From CAZQEZ01 sp964592475 (GTDB lineage Bacteria; Bacteroidota; Bacteroidia; Cytophagales; Cyclobacteriaceae), in assembly GCA_964592475.1 (NCBI GenBank), contig CAZQEZ010000015.1, forward strand, positions 1 to 46,561: a stretch of DNA of 46,561 nt, written 5' to 3'. The translations under genes were made by a program, and so were the position numbers. Positions 44,869 to 46,561 of the stretch are shown one piece after another. Positions within the stretch are counted from its first letter, which is position 1, and every line of letters begins with the position of its first letter. The notes beneath the pieces are model-generated. The model saw only the letters and a list, made by a program, of their open reading frames with translations. It did no database searches and had not been told where the DNA came from.

Positions 44869-46329
44869 TTAATAAGGTTTAAGCATTAGCAATTCATCAA
44901 ACTCAGAGAAAGTTTCTTGCCATTTTTCATAACTCAAGTTTAAATCAGCGTCAATTTGACTTGCATCTACTTTGAAATTAGGCAATTTATCTACTGCCAC
45001 ATCAGAATTAGAAGTAAGTATAACTTTAACTAATAACTCCTTTTCTCTACCTATACCTGAAGATTTCAATAAATCCATTAGTTTCATTTTCAACCAATTA
45101 TCGTTACTCTTATCACTAAACAATACAGCCTTGTCAAACTTTATTAAGTTATAATTATGCTTTTTTCTTAATTCAATAAAATTGCCTGAAAATTCTGGTT
45201 GTAAAACACTATAACCAATATTTTTTAATTGCTCTGCAATCTTTTTTCCTTTGGTTTTATCTACATGATCATAGATCAAGTAAATAAGGTTGCCATTAGT
45301 AGATACATTATTAGTTTCTTTACCAATGTACTTCTTACTAAATTTTTGCTCAACAATAGCTTTTAAATCCTCAATATTTGTTTGGACTATATCGCTCTTT
45401 TCATTGCTTTCCATCTCCTTTTTCAAATTTTTGAAAAATTTATGCTGATTAGAACCAGTAATTTCTAATCCCGGAGGTATCCAGGTAAGTCTAGTAAAGT
45501 TGCAATCTTCTTTTTCGCTCAATTCATTAGCTATATTGGACTGTATTTCAGCAATTGTTTCTTTTTCATCACTTTCATTGCTATCAAATTGTCCAACCAT
45601 ATGAATTAGCAAATCTGTTTTAGCCAAATCTTCCTTGATTTGTGCTTTTAGTAATTCAGTATCTTCGGGGAAACTTCTTTCAGGCATTATCCTGTAATTC
45701 AGCCTTTGCAATTCTCTTTTTATTACCAGCCTGTGCAGCATTAAATCTGCACCTGTTTCAGCCAAGTAAACTATTGGCGATACTTCTTCTAACGTGGTAG
45801 GAAGCTCAAGTTTTTCTATGATTCGATATACACTATAAGCTATCTCAGACATGTTGAACCAATAAGTTTTGTTTGCGTTGTGGTTGGAATCAAAAGGCTT
45901 ATATAAATCATTCTTACCTGTTTCAGCATTTTTTCCATAAAAATTGTGGTTGATGACCTCTTTTATCGAATCTGGCTCTAATTGATATGGAACCGGATAT
46001 TTCTTTATTTTAAAAATATTTTTTTTGATAATTCTATCTCTTTTATTGACATCATCTTCGGCAATTACTTCAACAAAATAATTAAAATCCTGCTCTAGCT
46101 TGTGTGATTGAAGATTATTATTAGAAAGGAATAAAAATAAGAATTTCGGAATGCCTGATTGTGGCTTTAATTCAGAAATATGCTTGAACACAGGTTCTTG
46201 CCCAAGTAGTTGTTTCATCATTAAAGAAAAGTATTTGCGAAATTCAGAAACCCATCCTAGCCTGTTTTGAAAATTTAAATCATCTTTAGCATCGTAGCTG
46301 AGATAAATTTCATATTCGTGCTGAACCAT
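44869..46329 (-). CDS. protein with three tandem TIR/DUF4062-like segments
   Basis: 486 residues, cytosolic. Segment 1 (about 5-85) starts like a TIR domain, YEIYLSYDAKDDLNF, with a hydrophobic strand FLFLFLSNNNLQSHKLEQDF where TIR proteins have their conserved Ser strand. Segment 2 (about 184-290) matches DUF4062, a TIR-related fold: PIVYLAETGADLMLHR, VIKRELQRLNYRIMPERSFP, then KEDLAKTDLLIHMVGQFD. Segment 3 (about 347-440) repeats the pattern: LIYLIYDHVDKTKGKKIAEQ, KFDKAVLFSDKSNDNWLKMK. The usual Trp and a clearly placed catalytic Glu for NAD cleavage could not be assigned. It leads the cluster with NTT-HEAT-CNB and nSTAND-WD40 genes and may act as their signalling component. Confidence 0.75.
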   Translation of the reverse strand: MVQHEYEIYLSYDAKDDLNFQNRLGWVSEFRKYFSLMMKQLLGQEPVFKHISELKPQSGIPKFLFLFLSNNNLQSHKLEQDFNYFVEVIAEDDVNKRDRIIKKNIFKIKKYPVPYQLEPDSIKEVINHNFYGKNAETGKNDLYKPFDSNHNANKTYWFNMSEIAYSVYRIIEKLELPTTLEEVSPIVYLAETGADLMLHRLVIKRELQRLNYRIMPERSFPEDTELLKAQIKEDLAKTDLLIHMVGQFDSNESDEKETIAEIQSNIANELSEKEDCNFTRLTWIPPGLEITGSNQHKFFKNLKKEMESNEKSDIVQTNIEDLKAIVEQKFSKKYIGKETNNVSTNGNLIYLIYDHVDKTKGKKIAEQLKNIGYSVLQPEFSGNFIELRKKHNYNLIKFDKAVLFSDKSNDNWLKMKLMDLLKSSGIGREKELLVKVILTSNSDVAVDKLPNFKVDASQIDADLNLSYEKWQETFSEFDELLMLKPY

Positions 46330-46357
46330 AACAATCTATTTTCTCCAATTTTATACT

Positions 46358-46365
46358 CAAAATTA
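46358..46365 (-). promoter_or_regulatory. -7 box upstream of the TIR-like gene
   Basis: Minus-strand TAATTTTG matches TAnnTTTG, 28 bases before the ATG, a spacing like that of the other promoters in the window. No -33 element recognised. Confidence 0.42.
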
Positions 46366-46561
46366 AGCGCTAAATTTGATTTTCCTAGTATTTATTATAA
46401 TTAGTTACATTTTGCTAAACTAAAAATAACAACAATTATTTACGAATGAGCTATGTTGCTATCCATTTTTAAATTCAAAATGATAGGTGAAAATCATTTT
46501 AAATCAATCTCTTTAACAATGTATATCGTAAACCAATGAAAATCTAAAATAAAAAATTTCT

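Noticed and set aside
46477..46500. 8-bp inverted repeat AAAATGAT/ATCATTTT near the right edge
   Set aside because: Short, AT-rich and without context; expected by chance in such sequence.
1..46561. tRNA, rRNA, riboswitch or tmRNA genes
   Set aside because: Reading the intergenic regions by eye gave no GC-rich conserved blocks or tRNA-like cloverleaf sequences; a covariance-model scan was not possible.

Overview
The window (about 46.6 kb, AT-rich) reads as a marine-type Bacteroidota genome, most likely Cytophagales (Marivirga/Fulvivirga-like). The reasons are: C-terminal type IX secretion (T9SS) sorting tails on two proteins, many short lipoproteins and outer-membrane barrels, glutamine synthetase type III, poor Shine-Dalgarno sequences, and promoters of the phylum-specific TAnnTTTG type in front of housekeeping genes (pfkA, ppa, gyrA, glnN, purL). 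No rRNA, tRNA, transposase, phage gene or CRISPR array was seen. A run of 100 N at 34794-34893 marks a scaffold gap, so this is draft or metagenome-derived sequence.

Layout. 1-3.0 kb (minus): a cut-off lipoprotein, a SnoaL/NTF2-like protein, a T9SS cargo protein and a MacB/FtsX-type permease. 3.1-7.8 kb: a secreted GATase-like protein of the kind often mislabelled asparagine synthetase B, facing an exported TldD/TldE-like metalloprotease pair. 8-12.3 kb: phosphofructokinase with an unusual active site, a Dabb-domain lipoprotein, an ECF sigma factor split by an in-frame stop, inorganic pyrophosphatase, an S1/P1 nuclease and a 47-residue lipoprotein. 12.4-24 kb (minus): TPR protein, GyrA, an outer-membrane barrel with a basic tail, glutamine synthetase III, YjbQ and PurL. 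24.1-28.8 kb: a PD40-CRD-OmpA envelope protein, a 56-residue membrane protein, a DUF2452 protein overlapping an unknown gene, a lipoprotein, and a membrane/peroxiredoxin-like fusion.

28.8-46.3 kb holds the most interesting part: six consecutive minus-strand genes. In transcription order they are (1) a protein of three tandem TIR/DUF4062-like segments, (2) an ATP/ADP-translocase-like membrane domain fused to HEAT repeats and a cyclic-nucleotide-binding domain, (3) an nSTAND-type NTPase with one transmembrane helix, a long coiled coil and a WD40 propeller predicted to be periplasmic, (4) a TPR/outer-membrane barrel protein, (5) a large lipoprotein with propeller-like repeats, and (6) a giant (>2300 aa) Ig/PKD repeat T9SS adhesin. 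Genes 3-5 overlap by one to four bases, so they are almost certainly one operon. I infer a trans-envelope signalling or conflict apparatus linking cytosolic nucleotide/TIR sensing to a surface structure. The domain calls are from the sequence; the joint function is a hypothesis.
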